NCBI GenBank assembly: GCA_002150815.3
Contig: NDFF03000181.1
Coordinates: 80,009-144,008, forward strand
Reading direction: 5' to 3'
Length of the DNA stretch: 64,000 nt
DNA from: Grammothele lineata
Lineage: Eukaryota > Basidiomycota > Agaricomycetes > Polyporales > Polyporaceae
This document shows, in pieces, positions 13,301 through 25,299 of this stretch. The notes beneath the pieces are model-generated. The model was not told where the DNA came from, did no database searches, and saw only the letters and a program-made list of their open reading frames with translations. Position 1 is the first letter of the stretch; the number at the start of each line of letters is the position of its first letter. The translations under genes were made by a program, and so were the position numbers.

Positions 13301-14117
13301 TCAATATCAAATGTCGAGCAAGACGGGCGAAAGGGACAATACCGGTGGTTCAGCTGGGATCCACCGACTATGGCCGCGTCGCAGTCTCCGTTTCGGAGGG
13401 CCTGCACAGCCAGGTGAGTGGCATACATGCTCGAGCTACATGCGGTGTCGACGGGGACCGTGGGGCCGCGGAGATCCAGATGATACGAGACGCGGTTCGC
13501 GATCATGGAAGGAGGGAACGCGAATGAGCCCAAGGCCGTCGCGTCATCCTGTGACACCGATATTAGAGACCTCGGAGCGAAACCGAGACGAAGTAGATGC
13601 GTCTTACATTTCCAGAGATGGAGAAGATGTCGTGGGCGACTCCGGACATGAAGCAGCCGACGTTTTGGCCTCGATAGTCGATGCCAGAGTCTCGCAGAGA
13701 GAGGAACGTCACCTCGATGAGCTTACGAAGAGCCGCAGGCATCACTGTAACGTCTTTTGAGGTGACTCCGAACTCGAGATGGTCGAACTGGTCGATGTCC
13801 TTTAGGAAAACGCCTGTGTTTGCAAGAACCTGGCCAACTGCTCGTCCTTGAATCCTGTAGGCGGAACACGTCACGAGCCACGCGGATGGCGAGAAGTATA
13901 ACGACGTACATCTGAGGGTTGAAGCGGGATGTTGGGATAGGCTCGTACGCCTCGCCCTTGGACATAAGGAACTCGAAGAATGCATCATAGTCGAGGTTTG
14001 TAGCTGCCGAGGTACCGCTCGGGAGGGCGGCCGAGATACCCACCTTAAGTCGAGTGCGTCAGGTGTTATTCGGAGGAGGATTCTGAGGATAATGACACTC
14101 ACAATAGCGATAGACAT
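7354..14117 (-). CDS. Highly reducing polyketide synthase PKS1 (KS-AT-DH-psiER-KR-ACP)
   Basis: Iterative type I polyketide synthase of about 2000 residues in roughly 15 exons. The ATG at 14117 gives MSIAI, and a GTGAGT intron joins it to [10 protein letters not shown], the standard KS start. KS runs to about 12.56 kb: active-site DTACSSS near 13.44 kb, ELHATG split from TAQGD by an intron, and GNIG completed to GNIGH by the next exon, so the Cys-His-His triad is intact. [18 protein letters not shown] near 11.75 kb. [12 protein letters not shown] (HxxxGxxxxP) near 10.83 kb and DAAIHIGIHP near 10.13 kb. A linker with six NGHA-type repeats (9658-9729) precedes a degenerate ER-like region without a glycine-rich NADPH motif. 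[12 protein letters not shown] and [29 protein letters not shown], ending with the stop at 7354. No methyltransferase or thioesterase domain is seen. Known family chemistry: malonyl-CoA condensation with ketoreduction and dehydration. The product, probably a polyene, is inferred. Confidence 0.95.
9658..9729 (-). repeat. 12 bp tandem repeat coding six NGHA-type units in PKS1
   Basis: Six in-frame 12-base units encode [24 protein letters not shown] in the linker between DH and the ER-like region. PKS2 has eight units at the same place. This is a coding minisatellite in what is probably a flexible linker. Confidence 0.9.
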
Positions 14118-14192
14118 GGGTCGAAACGCGACTCGTGGAAAAATGAAGGTTCAAGAAGAGCTCTGAAGACCTCGTTACAAGCGACATAGGTG

Positions 14193-14203
14193 CTATTTTA
14201 TAG
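14193..14203 (-). promoter_or_regulatory. TATA box of PKS1
   Basis: The minus strand reads CCTATAAAATAGC about 78 bases upstream of the PKS1 ATG. PKS2 has CTCTATAAAACA at the same distance upstream of its ATG (59315-59324). Confidence 0.6.
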
Positions 14204-14234
14204 GGTGTAGTAAATGTCAGAGTGTGTGCGATGA

Positions 14235-14249
14235 GGACCCCTGGAACTC
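14235..14249 (-). promoter_or_regulatory. 15 bp upstream element conserved in both PKS promoters
   Basis: The minus strand reads GAGTTCCAGGGGTCC, about 118 bases upstream of the PKS1 ATG. The identical 15-mer lies about 109 bases upstream of the PKS2 ATG at 59348-59362. The promoter DNA around it is much less alike. A transcription factor site is possible, though it may only be residual homology. Confidence 0.4.
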
Positions 14250-17200
14250 ACTTTTGGCTGCTGAGAGGTGAGAGAAGATCTCCTCAATGCCCTGCAAAAT
14301 ATACGTACATGATAGATGCATCACTGCGCTCACCGCGGATTGACGAGTGCGAGCGTACACACCGTGCACGGCCTCAGGAAGAGTCGTGGTTTGGCCGCCC
14401 TGATGTGAAGCATCCCCGTCTTGTGGTCTAGCTTGCCAAACCCCACCCCTGTATCGTGTCTTGAAGGCCAATTTCGAAGCATATATGCAGCAGTCGGTTG
14501 GTAGTGGAGGATGAGAGGAAGACTGCTAGACGCAGATGATAGGCGTCTAAGACGAAGTTCAGCGCAGCGCGCGATAGCCAGATTCCATCAAGCGCTCAAA
14601 CCCCCCCGATGCACGCGGCTCAGATCAGATCGGCGGCTCCCCTCCACTGGGTCGGACTTCACGGCGGTTCGTCGATAGCCAGGCTTACCCGCCAGTTGAC
14701 CACATATTTGCGTTTCGGCTTGTCACGCTCCTTGACCACGACGCCCCAGAGTCCCTTGTAAGTACCTTCTGTCATGCCGCGATGCGCCCGCCGAGATCCC
14801 AACAGTTTCAAACACCAGGCGCCATGATTACAAGCACCTAAGTATTATCCAAGGTCTTGTCATCGGATCCCTCAGAAGCTCACATATGCTCTCGTAGAAC
14901 GAGACAGCACGGAGCACTTTAGATATGAGGAATGAGCCCACCTCTGTGGGAGCGTATATCCCACAGCAGAGCTCCCTTTTGGCGCGCGGGATTCATTGGC
15001 ATGGACAGGACGCAGTACACCCGTTGCCGTCTATCATGATGGTGGGTTATAGCGCCTTCTACCAAGAAGGTAGAGCTCATGTACATCGACTATTTCATCG
15101 GATGTCTCAGGCATTTTTGAGATTCGTGGATCTTTTGAGGTACCACGGAATCTTTTGCCTCCGATCACGCCCCGGGCGCCGCGTCCATCATGCGATTGCC
15201 CGGAGCGTCCGCAGCTTCATCTCATGACAAGTCTAATGCCGGCCTATCTGCTATAGCTAACGCTGGATGAAGAAGAATCTACATATAGGGTGAGCCTCAA
15301 AGCGTCTCATCGGCATCGTACCTCTTTTGAGTTGAGACCACGTCAGTCAGGCTTTGTTCAGGCCACCTCCATGGTGATCGAAGGTTAACCTGACCATGAG
15401 CGTTGATCGGTCATGCTACTGCGAGCAGCAAAATCGTCTTGTGTATCACTCTTCCATCCCCGTTTCATGCCAACGGCGGCGCACCGAGCTTCGTTTGTGC
15501 GATGCTTCTATCCTCGCTATCTTCGCTTTAAGTATTACATTCTAAACATGTGCAGGAACAGGTCTCATGTGAGAGCCAGCGGCCCAAAGCGTCGGGAAAG
15601 GTTCACACTTCCTCAGGCCGTGTCCCTGGGGACCTCAGGTGTGGGCCGTACCACATACATCTAACCTCGCCTTCTAGGTCGCCTACCTACGGACGCGCAG
15701 GGGCTTCTGGCGCATTACATTGATGACTTCGTTCGGCGCCCTATTCGTCGGTCTCGCCTCCTTGCAGGTGTCCACGAACATGTAGACAACCTCTTGTCGG
15801 GGGCTCTGAGATATACGAACACAAATGGGGGAATACGGAGCCGTCGATATGCTGTGTCGTGTGCGCTATCGTGGAAGGGAGTGACTGGTGCAGCTCCTTG
15901 CTGGGATCACACGTATGATTTCACGATCTGGCTGTACATAAGCGAAAGATCCGAGGCGAGGAATCCGTCTCCACTTGTCAGTCCCAATAATCGGTCAAGC
16001 GCTATCCTCGATAATCTACGCATCGCGGAAAACAAGATAGCGCAAAGAGAGAGAGGAAGGACGCGTACGAATTCGACCCTTGCCCAAACCTATGCTCTCG
16101 GGTGTTATCCCCGAGCTAGCCCAGGCTACGCCTCAGTACCAACCCGGCCAGCACCGCTTCTTTCCGGGAAATATCATGCGTGCCGGAAGTCGCGCTCACA
16201 AGTGAAGCTAGTGTGGCGGAGGCTGCTGCGGTCGAGAGAGACCCCGCGGGCGGCATCTTGTCGCGCCCGCCACGGTCTCGATGTCAATCGCGCCGAGCAG
16301 TCTGAACAGGAAAGCGCGTGATGGCGGAGTCAGCAAACAGCCAGCCAAGTGAGAGGCAACGGACATTGAAGGAAAGGAAAACAGGCAGACGTACCACGAC
16401 AGTAGCTTATTTCTGACATGCGAGCATCGATTGCTGCGTGACCTGTACGCTGGAGTCTCCGAGTAGTGGTGGCACCCAAAGACGAGAGAGTGCTATTGAC
16501 GAAGCCAGCGTCCTCCATGTCAAGGAACCGTTCGGATCGGGGCTCCGGGGACATCTCCTAGTCGTGCAGAATTGCGCTGCTCATGCGCAGGTGCACATCT
16601 GTAAATCTTATGAGGAGCCTACGTTCGTGCTTGTGGTGCTCCGAGTGTTCATAATGACCGGGATGCCCTTTGGAGCGGATCCAGGGTTTCTACAAGCCGT
16701 CCCCTAACGGTGCGGGGGTCCCCAAAGGGTCGATCGAGCATCAGTACAATTTCTTGAAGCAAGCACTGACGTAAGGAAGTCAATACTTCAACGACAGAAG
16801 ATATTCCGGATGCACGACGCAATCGGGCTACTCATTTGGGCTTCGCGCCGTGTAGTGGCGGGATTGTGCGGCATGCGTCTGCTGCTGCCGTAAGTATCGA
16901 GGGAATCCGCTGGTTGAGAGCTGCGTACCATAGGGTGTATTATTTCCCGACCTTGACACCATTCGCAAATTTATTTAGTGACCGGGCACCGCGCGGGGTG
17001 GCGCGCCCCGAGGGAGAGACGAGGCGGACGAGTGGCAACCGGCGAGCAACGACTCGGAGGCGGGCCCGGCCACCCGCGGACCGGGCGGACTCGGAAGTCG
17101 GAAGCGCCTGCGTCCGCAGTGCCGAGTTCGCCGAAGCTACCACGTGACGGCATTCCGATGGGCTCGCGTAAGTCGCGTTCACGATCAAAGCGCCTTTCCT

Positions 17201-19527
17201 CTTCGCTCCAAGCAGACCGGGCTACCTCTAGCTTGGATCGCAAGCCCTCGCCACTCCGCTTGAGCTCCCCCTCTTCGCGCTAGGCGCGCTTTATGTACCA
17301 AGGTCCAGTGACGGCTCTCAGCGATGGTCGTACCTAACCTACTTAAGAATATCCACCTTCCTCATCGTAAGTTGGTAATTTTCCGGTTTCCGTGGCGCAC
17401 CGGATGACCGCAGACCCGATATGCCATGCATATGTCTAGTATGAGTCTAACAGCATCTGCCAGTGGTTCTAGATCCGCCGATTCACTTTTCTTTCCATGC
17501 ATACATACGAGCTATTTCGCCTCCGATCTGATGCACTCAGGTGCCACTAGGATTTTTCACCCACACGCTGCGCCGTTGCGTCCAGAAAGCGTAATGCGGT
17601 TGCGGTCCCTTCATGAACCCCGCTCTGGTATCAGCTTCGAACCTTTTTCGGACGCTCAGAGACTGCCTCTCATGGACTGTGCGTGACCTCGTCACTACCA
17701 CACGCGCATGGAACTCACCTTTTCCGATCGGTCTAGGAAGTCGGCGTCGATGCGTGGCACAGCAGTTCTCTCAAATCGCCGACGTCTTACCAAGTCCATG
17801 GCCCTCATCCACTCCCTATGTGCCTCGCCGGTGCCCCACGGTATTGCCATTTTACTTCTCCGTCATCCTCTCATGCTGTAAGTTCCATTGCCGAATTTAC
17901 CGAGGTCGAATTAACAAGATACCGTTGACACTGCGAACATTCTGTGAACAGCCTCTATCCTATATTTCTCTACATGTCTACCAGAGTTGTCTAAGTTCTC
18001 GACGAAATCTTATATCTGTCAATGTGCAGCCCCCTTTAAATGACAGGTCATTGGCGGATCCTGATACGACGCTATGTCTGTCGGTCGGACATCGGTGGTA
18101 TTCGGGCCGCCTTTGAGATAGGAGGAAGTTCTTGTGAGTCCCTAAGACATCTGGCTATCTTCGCGTTCCGCCCGCTAATTACACGCACGCCGCATTGGAA
18201 GTCGAAACTTGACATGTCATCAGACATTGCATTCCGTCAACAGTACCCTGCGTTTCTATCAGCGTTTCCGAGACAAAAACCGCCCGCACGCAACGCAAGG
18301 GATCTATCTTCCTCGACGAATTGATGGTAAGTGTTTTCGCTCTTCTCGTCGAGTTAGTGCTTCCTGACGTTGGTCTCTAACGCTGGAATAGTCTTGTGTG
18401 ATGCTTTTCGATGGAGGTATTGCTTAGCATAGGAACAGCTCCCACTGTCCTCATAATGCACCAGCGGCGAGTGTTCCGCCACCAGGCGTGTACGCGCCCG
18501 TATGACGTCATCGTGTACCCGGGTGCGTTCGATTTCACGGTGCATTATCTGTCTGACTGACCTTTGTCCAGACTCGGGGTGTAGCACCTGTACAATGTCT
18601 GTTGATATCTGATAAAACTCTCTGGCGCGCTGAATTGCTTCCATGTTTCGGCTAGGCCAGGCATCTCGTAATGCGCGCGATCGTTGAAAAGAGATGTACA
18701 TCTCTCGCTCATCTTCGTGACTTCTGCCAGTCTAGGCGCTAGCGGTGAAGTTGATCTACCTGGATGACGTATCTACCTACTTATCTGGACGCTTTGACAG
18801 GTTTTCGTTGTCTTCTTCGTCATCGGGGACCTATTTCAGTGATCAAAGGGACGCAGTTGCGTGTCGCGGCCAGAGCGGCATGGGAATGCGACACATCTCA
18901 GATTCAGACCGGAAAATCCCTTCACTAGTACGTCTATGTCTATATCTACCTCACGCGTCACGCTTCATTATGGCTCATACCTTCCGGCTGCTTGTTCGAG
19001 GCGGTATGCATCTTAGTCTGTCGACACGGCGTAGCATGCTGACCGGGAAACCATGGTTGTGCAAGCGCGCGACTATTCACTTTTCATGTACGCCTTCTGG
19101 ATGTTCATGAAATACCACCACGTAGGTTTGACGTACGTGCAGAGCCGCAATTAACGTTGCCTTCATCCCCGCATTCCCAGTGTGTTCTTCGGAAACATGG
19201 GGCGCAGAAGATGCCAGTGCTTATGACTGCGCGCCGCGCCGCAATAACTGGCGCTTGACTTTCTGCCATCATATGGGTACTGTTGTGGAAAGCGTGAGCT
19301 GTAGGAGTTCACGCGCTGGTGCGTCTATAATGTCCGATGCCTCGGGAGATAAGATCCACCATGCGTTTACGGCGGGCCCTCGGCACGGGTACATTCCCCT
19401 GTTTGAGGACAGCATCCGCTCGTTATGTCGCTCATTGTACACGAGGTAAAGGCTACGTCGAATCCAATTACCGACAAATCGCCGAAAAGCACATTGGTCG
19501 CGCAGGGTGTCCACATTCGCGAGGCCG
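14250..19527. other. 5.3 kb intergenic stretch without a recognised gene
   Basis: No domain was recognised on either strand. The longest frames (15794-16321 plus, 17613-18116 plus, 18745-19110 plus, 18354-18701 minus) have no splice-linked partners or family motifs. A GC-rich patch lies at 16975-17290. A minus-strand frame of 38 codons near 14.67-14.78 kb (KYVVNWRV) looks protein-like but cannot be placed. Confidence 0.4.
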
Positions 19528-22010
19528 TCAAGACCACCCCTCTAACAGCTTCTCCGCCGCATCGGCCTCCCTCTCAATTATGTGGCCTGCGTCAGGGAAT
19601 CGAAGCGCGATGTTGAACTTGAAAGGTCCCGGCTTCCGCGTGATGCCCAATAGAAACGAGGCGTCCATATCCGGAAGAACAGGGTCCCCAGCCTCATTCT
19701 TTACCGGCGTGATATCGAAGGCCCACAGAACCCTGTACCCCACCGGATCCGCGATGAGCGGAGCGCACTTGGGTGAGTATTCCTGAGACATACCTCGATA
19801 GAACGATGAACATCGATTGCTGCGCCACATGCATTCCTGGGCAATGACGCCGTCCGAACCCGAACGAAAGGGTGAAGTCGAGCAGCTTGGGGTCGTCCGT
19901 GTTGAGGAATCGTTCAGGGAGGAACTTGTCTCCGTCGGGGAACATTTCAGGGTCCCGCATCATGGAGCTGTCCACGAGCGTTAGCTACTCGTGATATCGA
20001 TACTGAAACAATAACTTCAGAGCGCACTAGATGTTCCCAACCACAGTCGCCCCCTTCGGAATGTAGAAACCCTCGTACACATCGTCCTCGGTCACAGCGT
20101 GAGGAACCCCGAGCGGGACAGACGGTTGCCATCGATTCAGCTCCTTGAGGAACGCGCCGACATAAGGCAGGGAAGGCTCGTCCTCGAATGTGGGGAGACG
20201 GTTACGTCCTACAACGCGGTCGAGCTCTTGTTGAGCCTTTCTTGCTGCTGCTGGGTTATGAAGCATCGCGCCTACAGGAAGGAAACGCGAAAGTCAGATC
20301 ATGAAAGGAGGTTTGTTGCAATACTCACAGAGACCAATCTCTAGTGAGCCCGACGTCTACAGCCACAAACATCAGTGGAAATAGATTCTCCCTAGGACTT
20401 CCGACACCTACCGTATCGAGACCCGCGCTGTACGGAGACGACACTGCAAACGCGAGTTCCATGTCCGAGAATCCAAGAGACGCCTGAGTCTGTAAGGATC
20501 TCGACGCGATGCACTCCTTCCCCGATCCTGTCTGTGCGCGCGTCTTGACCTCCATGAGTAGGTCCAAGTATGTCCGACTCGACTTGGAAAACGACCGATC
20601 TGCTTCACGGCGGTACCATTGCAGTGGCCGCTACGCGTCTCATTAGTATTGCGAGAAAATACGGAGAGTCCAAGGAAATACGTACAGGTAGATACAGAAG
20701 CCAGGGGTACTACGAACGGTCAACATTTAGTGAAGCGTCTTATCGTGAATATCAAGTGGCGACATACTATGTTGACAGGGTTATCTGATACTCTAGACTC
20801 AAGCAGGTCAGCGACAGAAAGCAGAAGAATCGAGACGACGTACGCAGCCCTCTGGAAGTCTGACGTGCATGGTCAGCCGGTAAATCCAGCGAGCATTTGA
20901 GTGAATACACACGCACCCATTGCAGATTCCTCAAGCTGCTTGATGAGCGGATCATCCAATGTCGCCGCTCGACGCCCATATGCGATGGACATCACAACTG
21001 AGGCAGCGTATCTGTTCCACGCATCAGGAATAAATTACGTTGCCTTAGATCCGCCTTAGTGGGTCTTAATCCTCTGAATCGTCTGTGAGTTCACCTTACA
21101 CGGTCTGAAACTGTCTGATTTCGTCTGATTTGTCCTTATTTTGAACTTGAAAGCGAGTGAAAATGTATGAAAAGACGATTTAAGACCCTATAAGACCACT
21201 CACACAGTTTCAGGCAGGCAAAGAACGCGGAATTAATTGCTGATGCACATTGCCCGTGTCTTCTTGAGTACAAGAACGTATGTATCATACGTGGAGTGAA
21301 ACGTACAGAGCCATATGGTAAGAGTAATCTCCCGGGCTCTTATACAGAGCGCGCATTGTGATCGCTCACTCCAATGTCTGGTGGTCGCGATACGCTATGG
21401 ATGCCCGGCCGCTCATGCCCGTGTTGAGAATCTTCGAGTGAGGGGCATTGCCAGATTAAGCTCAACGAGCGTCCTGAGATTGCACATAGCACGCACCTTT
21501 CTGTATGTCCTCCACTCCTTGCAGTATGGCATAGAAGTCCCGCGAAATCCTCCGGAAACGAGTTCATGAGCGAGGACTAGGCGCGGTCGACTCGAGTATT
21601 TCTCGCCGCGTTTCTGCAGAAGGTCCCACGCGGTTTGGGCTTTGCTGATGACTGCCCATAGAGCGTCAGCGTTTTGAGACTGTGGGAGCGGTTTGATAAA
21701 ACGCTTACCTATGACGGGAGTACTTCCCCTCCAAAAAGAGAAGATGTGACCTTGAATGCGGAGTTAGAGCTCTTTCTAGTACCATACGTACACGAAAGAG
21801 GCTTGGGTACTAACCGTACTCATTCTTGAGAGAATCGAAGACGTGCCATTGAAATGCCTTTGAGCCCACTTTGGTCATGGTTGGCCCGAGGGAGTGCGGG
21901 CCAGGCGGCATACGTTGGGTCTTGCGTCGACGTGCAAGCACATGTTGCGCGTATAGAATGGCGAGGAAAAGAAAGAAGGCTAGGAGTATTGGGAATTGTA
22001 CACTTGGCAT
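19528..22010 (-). pseudogene. Cytochrome P450 gene with an apparent in-frame stop in exon 4
   Basis: Exons in order: MPSVQFPILLAFFLFLAILY membrane anchor and PPGPHSLGP hinge (22010-21815); HIFSFWRGSTPVI; an exon ending CKEWRTYRK (C-helix); ILNTGMSGRASIAYRDHQTLE; YAASVVMSIAYGRRAATLDD; YPWLLYLP; RPLQWYRREADRSFSK through PYSAGLDT (I-helix); TSGSLEIGL; an exon with LKELNRW (ExxR); LPERFLNTDD with FGFGRRHCPGMHVA (heme cysteine loop); and a last exon ending EGWS at 19528. After HQTLE the frame meets TGA (complement of 21366-21368) and then continues in register with AITMRALYKSPGDYSYHMAL, a normal P450 segment. A single C-to-G change from a serine TCA would explain it. Using the GTGAGC at the stop as a splice donor would drop about 20 family-typical residues. 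An inserted repeat lies in the next intron. So the gene is either a recent pseudogene, alternatively spliced, or carries a sequencing error. Otherwise it would be an ER-anchored monooxygenase, plausibly tailoring a polyketide. Confidence 0.75.
21050..21205. mobile_element. Small MITE-like insert in a P450 intron
   Basis: About 150 bases with imperfect terminal inverted repeats: GTGGGTCTTAATC near the left end and GATTTAAGACCCTAT near the right. The interior is AT-rich with GTCTGA/GTCTGT motifs, unlike the GC-rich exons. It sits inside an unusually long intron of the P450 gene. The GTCTTA/TAAGAC vocabulary also fills the AT-rich island at 42.0-43.1 kb. I could not fix exact ends or a target duplication. 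Confidence 0.4.
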
Positions 22011-23151
22011 TTCGAGGAAGGCGAGAGAGGTATAGAGTAATGTGCTGGCACCTTGGGCTTTAAGAGGATAGGCAGGATGAGCGGAAGGTAGAAGAGTCGA
22101 GGAAGAAGGGAGAACTTGAAGAGGGCTAAGACTGCATCCTGAGGCGTTAACGCTGTCCGACTTCCGTTACAGCTTGGTGCGAGATGTACAACATGCGTAG
22201 AACGTGTCTGCGAAGACGTGATTCGTGCGCGGTCAGAGCATCACAGAATCCAATGTGACTTCCAACCGATTCTCCGTCTATCGGCGCTATTATCAAGTCC
22301 ACTTCCGAGGCCGGCGAACTCAAGGACAAGGTGCCCCATCTTCGTGCGCTCGGGTATCGCGTGTAGGAAAGGCCCGGAGGCGCAGCTGCCAGCGCTTGTT
22401 CCCGCGCCCGCGCCCATGTTGGGATGCAACGTGACTGGGCGCACCCTCGGGGCCCGGGAATAACGCGGACGAGCGAGCCGGACCTTGCTGCTTCTCGCTC
22501 AAGCTTGACAGTTTCAAACCTAGCGCATTATCCTGCGGGAGCGGGTAATGATCGGGAGAAGAATGCCAGCGCTGTCGCCGTGCATAGCGGAACAAACATG
22601 GTCACTGGAGGGAGGTCTATTCGAGCCCACCTTGTCGGAGGGGAACCGGTCCACCCCAGCGAATCCAATGCCAGCTCGTTGACTCGCATACAGTTCCCGA
22701 GTGCTATTCAAACAAAGGCACCTATCTCACAGTTGCTAAGACGCTGAGCTGTGGAGAACAACATGGAATTATCAGAAGGGTGTCCGAAACAGATGGCAGG
22801 GCTTGTAAGAGTCAAATGTAGATACGCATCAATCAGACGTTCTTGCTTGAATATTCCGAGGCACGGAGGTTTGTTTGGAAGCTGGCTAGCAGGTGTGATG
22901 TAGGAAGCTCGAGAAGAAGCTCCATCTCTACTCCGTCTCTTTGTTCAGCAAAGTGATAGATTGACAATGAATTCTCATTCGCAGAAATGATGGTATACAG
23001 GTATATAATGATATTCAGTAGGTCAATAATCTGAGTCCATTCTGCGCCATAAGCATAGAAAGTTACAGGGGCAACAGAAGAGATTACATCAATATTGACA
23101 GCGGCTCTCGTAAACGTCCGGTATACTGCACGCTGCCCATACTGCACTGGC
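22011..23151. other. Intergenic stretch between P450 and DUF6534 gene 2
   Basis: It holds the promoter side of the P450 gene (right of 22010) and the 3' flank of the DUF6534 gene ending at 23152. I recognise no further gene. Confidence 0.4.
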
Positions 23152-25175
23152 TCATACCGCGCTGACATCTCTATCACGACGTGCGGCACTAGGCTGCCCT
23201 TCTTTGCGATCCATGTCTTCCATGTAGAATGTTTCCTGCAGTGAAATCGGTTTAGAAGTCTATGGCGAAGAACGAGTGATTCGTATGGCACTCACGCTGT
23301 CATCCGGGGAAACGCGATCGACACGAGAAATCGTTCCGCGAGAAATGTTGATTCGAACGGCACCCTGGACAGAATTGAAGCAGAGAACCCATTTATGCTA
23401 GAGCTCACTTACCGGAACACTCCCTATCGCCGACTCACTATTGGCACCCATGCTGGAGCCTGCTTTGCGAATCCGCGAGCGCGCATTCAGTGAGCCTAAG
23501 AAGGAATTGGCGTATACTACGCAGGAAAGGTAGTCAATACAGTTAAGTAATAAGAATTCAATCTTGCTAGGACGTACGCTTTGCTTGGATTTCGACGAAG
23601 CCCATGAATATGAGGCTATGTTTTTCGAACGCGAACTGAAGCGTGTACCATCAGTATGGAGATGAAGTACACGAATAATCGCAAACGTACCATAAGCACA
23701 GCGAGTAGCGATACCGTGCTGTACGCGTTGCTGTGATGAGTCTCTATTCAAGCTAGAGGAGAAAGATTGTGGACGTACGCAATGATTGCCCCGGTATTGA
23801 CGGTGTAGAAGAGAATCCTGTTGACGATACTATTTGAACTCCTATATAAATGTGAGTAGCGATCGACACGAAATGCGTAGCAGTACGTACGGTATGAGAT
23901 CTTGCGAGCGTTTGAACTTCAGGAAGTAGGTGAGAAGGGAGGCGACAAGAATGTCTATGAGAGCCGCGGAACCGAGACTCCCGCTGACGGTTGTCTGGGA
24001 GTATGGCAGAGATAACGTGAGCGTAAGAAGTCATTGAGACGCCTAACACTTACTAAGGCCAGTTTTGATTGCTCCAGGGGTATCCAGCTATGTACGGCGA
24101 AGCAAAGGGTCGCAGATCCTGTACGAGCGAAGAGTGGGTGAGTAGCTTGGTTTACCAAATTACCAAGTTCCACGTACCAATACCGAACACTAAGATGCCG
24201 ACCTAGATCAGAGCCAATAGCCGTATCGAATGGGAGGACGAGCACATACCGCATCGCGCAAGGATTATCACACACTAGTCATGTGTGTTCACAGTCAGAC
24301 AATGGTGTAACAAGAGCGACGGGCGGCGTACGAGAAGTGATGTCCATATCTTCGACTTGTTGCTCACTTCGGAGAAACGTGTCAGATAACGTAGTTGTTG
24401 AAGAGGTCGAACAACTTACTGATCCAAATGCGCCAGACATACCAGCTAAATGATGTACTGAGCCACTGAATGGCGCGCTAGCGACTGCAATACTGACCAG
24501 TAAACACAGAAGGCAATCATGATCTATCGCGGAATATTCAGAACAGAAGTTCACCAGTGACGGCGTAAAGAATGATACGAACACTGAGGAGTACAGTGGC
24601 CTTGCAGCAGAGGGGAAACGTTAATCGTTGTGGTTCCTCAAACCGTGACAATAATTCTAGCTCACCCCGATACCCCTAGAATGGATGTACGCATTAGTTG
24701 GGGCCACGATAGTCGATGAGATAACACACCAGTCCACCGAAACCAGCTTCTCGTAGTCTCCGAATCCCGTTATGAGGTAGAAGTATATAAACTGGATGCA
24801 GCACGCAACGTGCACTGTCTCAAGGATCCTAAGACAGACCGAAGTCAATAGAAAAGCTCCGTATATAGAGTAAATGCCAGGAGAAAATACCAGACAATAG
24901 CCACCTGAGCATCCGGATATGTGAGATAGAAGCGTAGCTTACTTAGACTGAATGTACTCACCAGGACCTTGATTACTCTTGCATCGTGAGGGTATGATTG
25001 ATAGTAGAAGAATGCTTGCAGCGTCGTTACGCCGTATAGCCTGGCGGAGGTCGGTTGAAGGTCCAACCAAGCGATTCAAAACCGATACTCACATGCAAGC
25101 GATAAATACCATGATAAGCAAAGCCCCTACAAACTCGTTTGCCGTCACGGGGGGAGGGGAGGTACCGGAGGCCAT
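23152..25175 (-). CDS. DUF6534-type membrane protein (gene 2 of 5)
   Basis: Paralogue of the gene at 1632-3647 with the same exon plan. The ATG at 25175 opens MASGTSPPPVTANEFVGALL. A GTGAGT intron is followed by LYGVTTLQAFFYYQSYPHD and later by ILETVHVACC and YLITGFGDYEKLVSVDW. The family-typical NSFLGSLNARSRIRKAG lies near 23.47 kb. It is followed by a cytosolic exon with VRINISRGTISRVD near 23.33 kb and a last exon starting ETFYMEDMDRKEGQ, ending at TGA 23152-23154. The tails of the two genes align exon by exon (MEDIDYKTG against MEDMDRKEG). Function unknown; several hydrophobic helices imply a membrane location. I saw no disabling change in the exons traced. Confidence 0.8.
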
Positions 25176-25225
25176 GGCGAGCAGAACGTCGTGAGAGCGA
25201 AGGACTCACGCGTCGTTTGTGCCAA

Positions 25226-25238
25226 TACGTATATATCG
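25226..25238 (-). promoter_or_regulatory. TATA-like core promoter of DUF6534 gene 2
   Basis: The minus strand reads CGATATATACGTA about 50-60 bases upstream of the ATG at 25175, matching position and sequence upstream of gene 1. Confidence 0.5.
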
Positions 25239-25299
25239 AGACGTTCCGTCACAAACTGGTGACATCACGCAGGGAGGGCTATGGAGAGCACTTCATCTT

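Noticed and set aside
22833..23291. 152-codon minus-strand frame
   Set aside because: It overlaps the last exon and 3' flank of DUF6534 gene 2 in a different frame; the paralogue supports the spliced tail instead.
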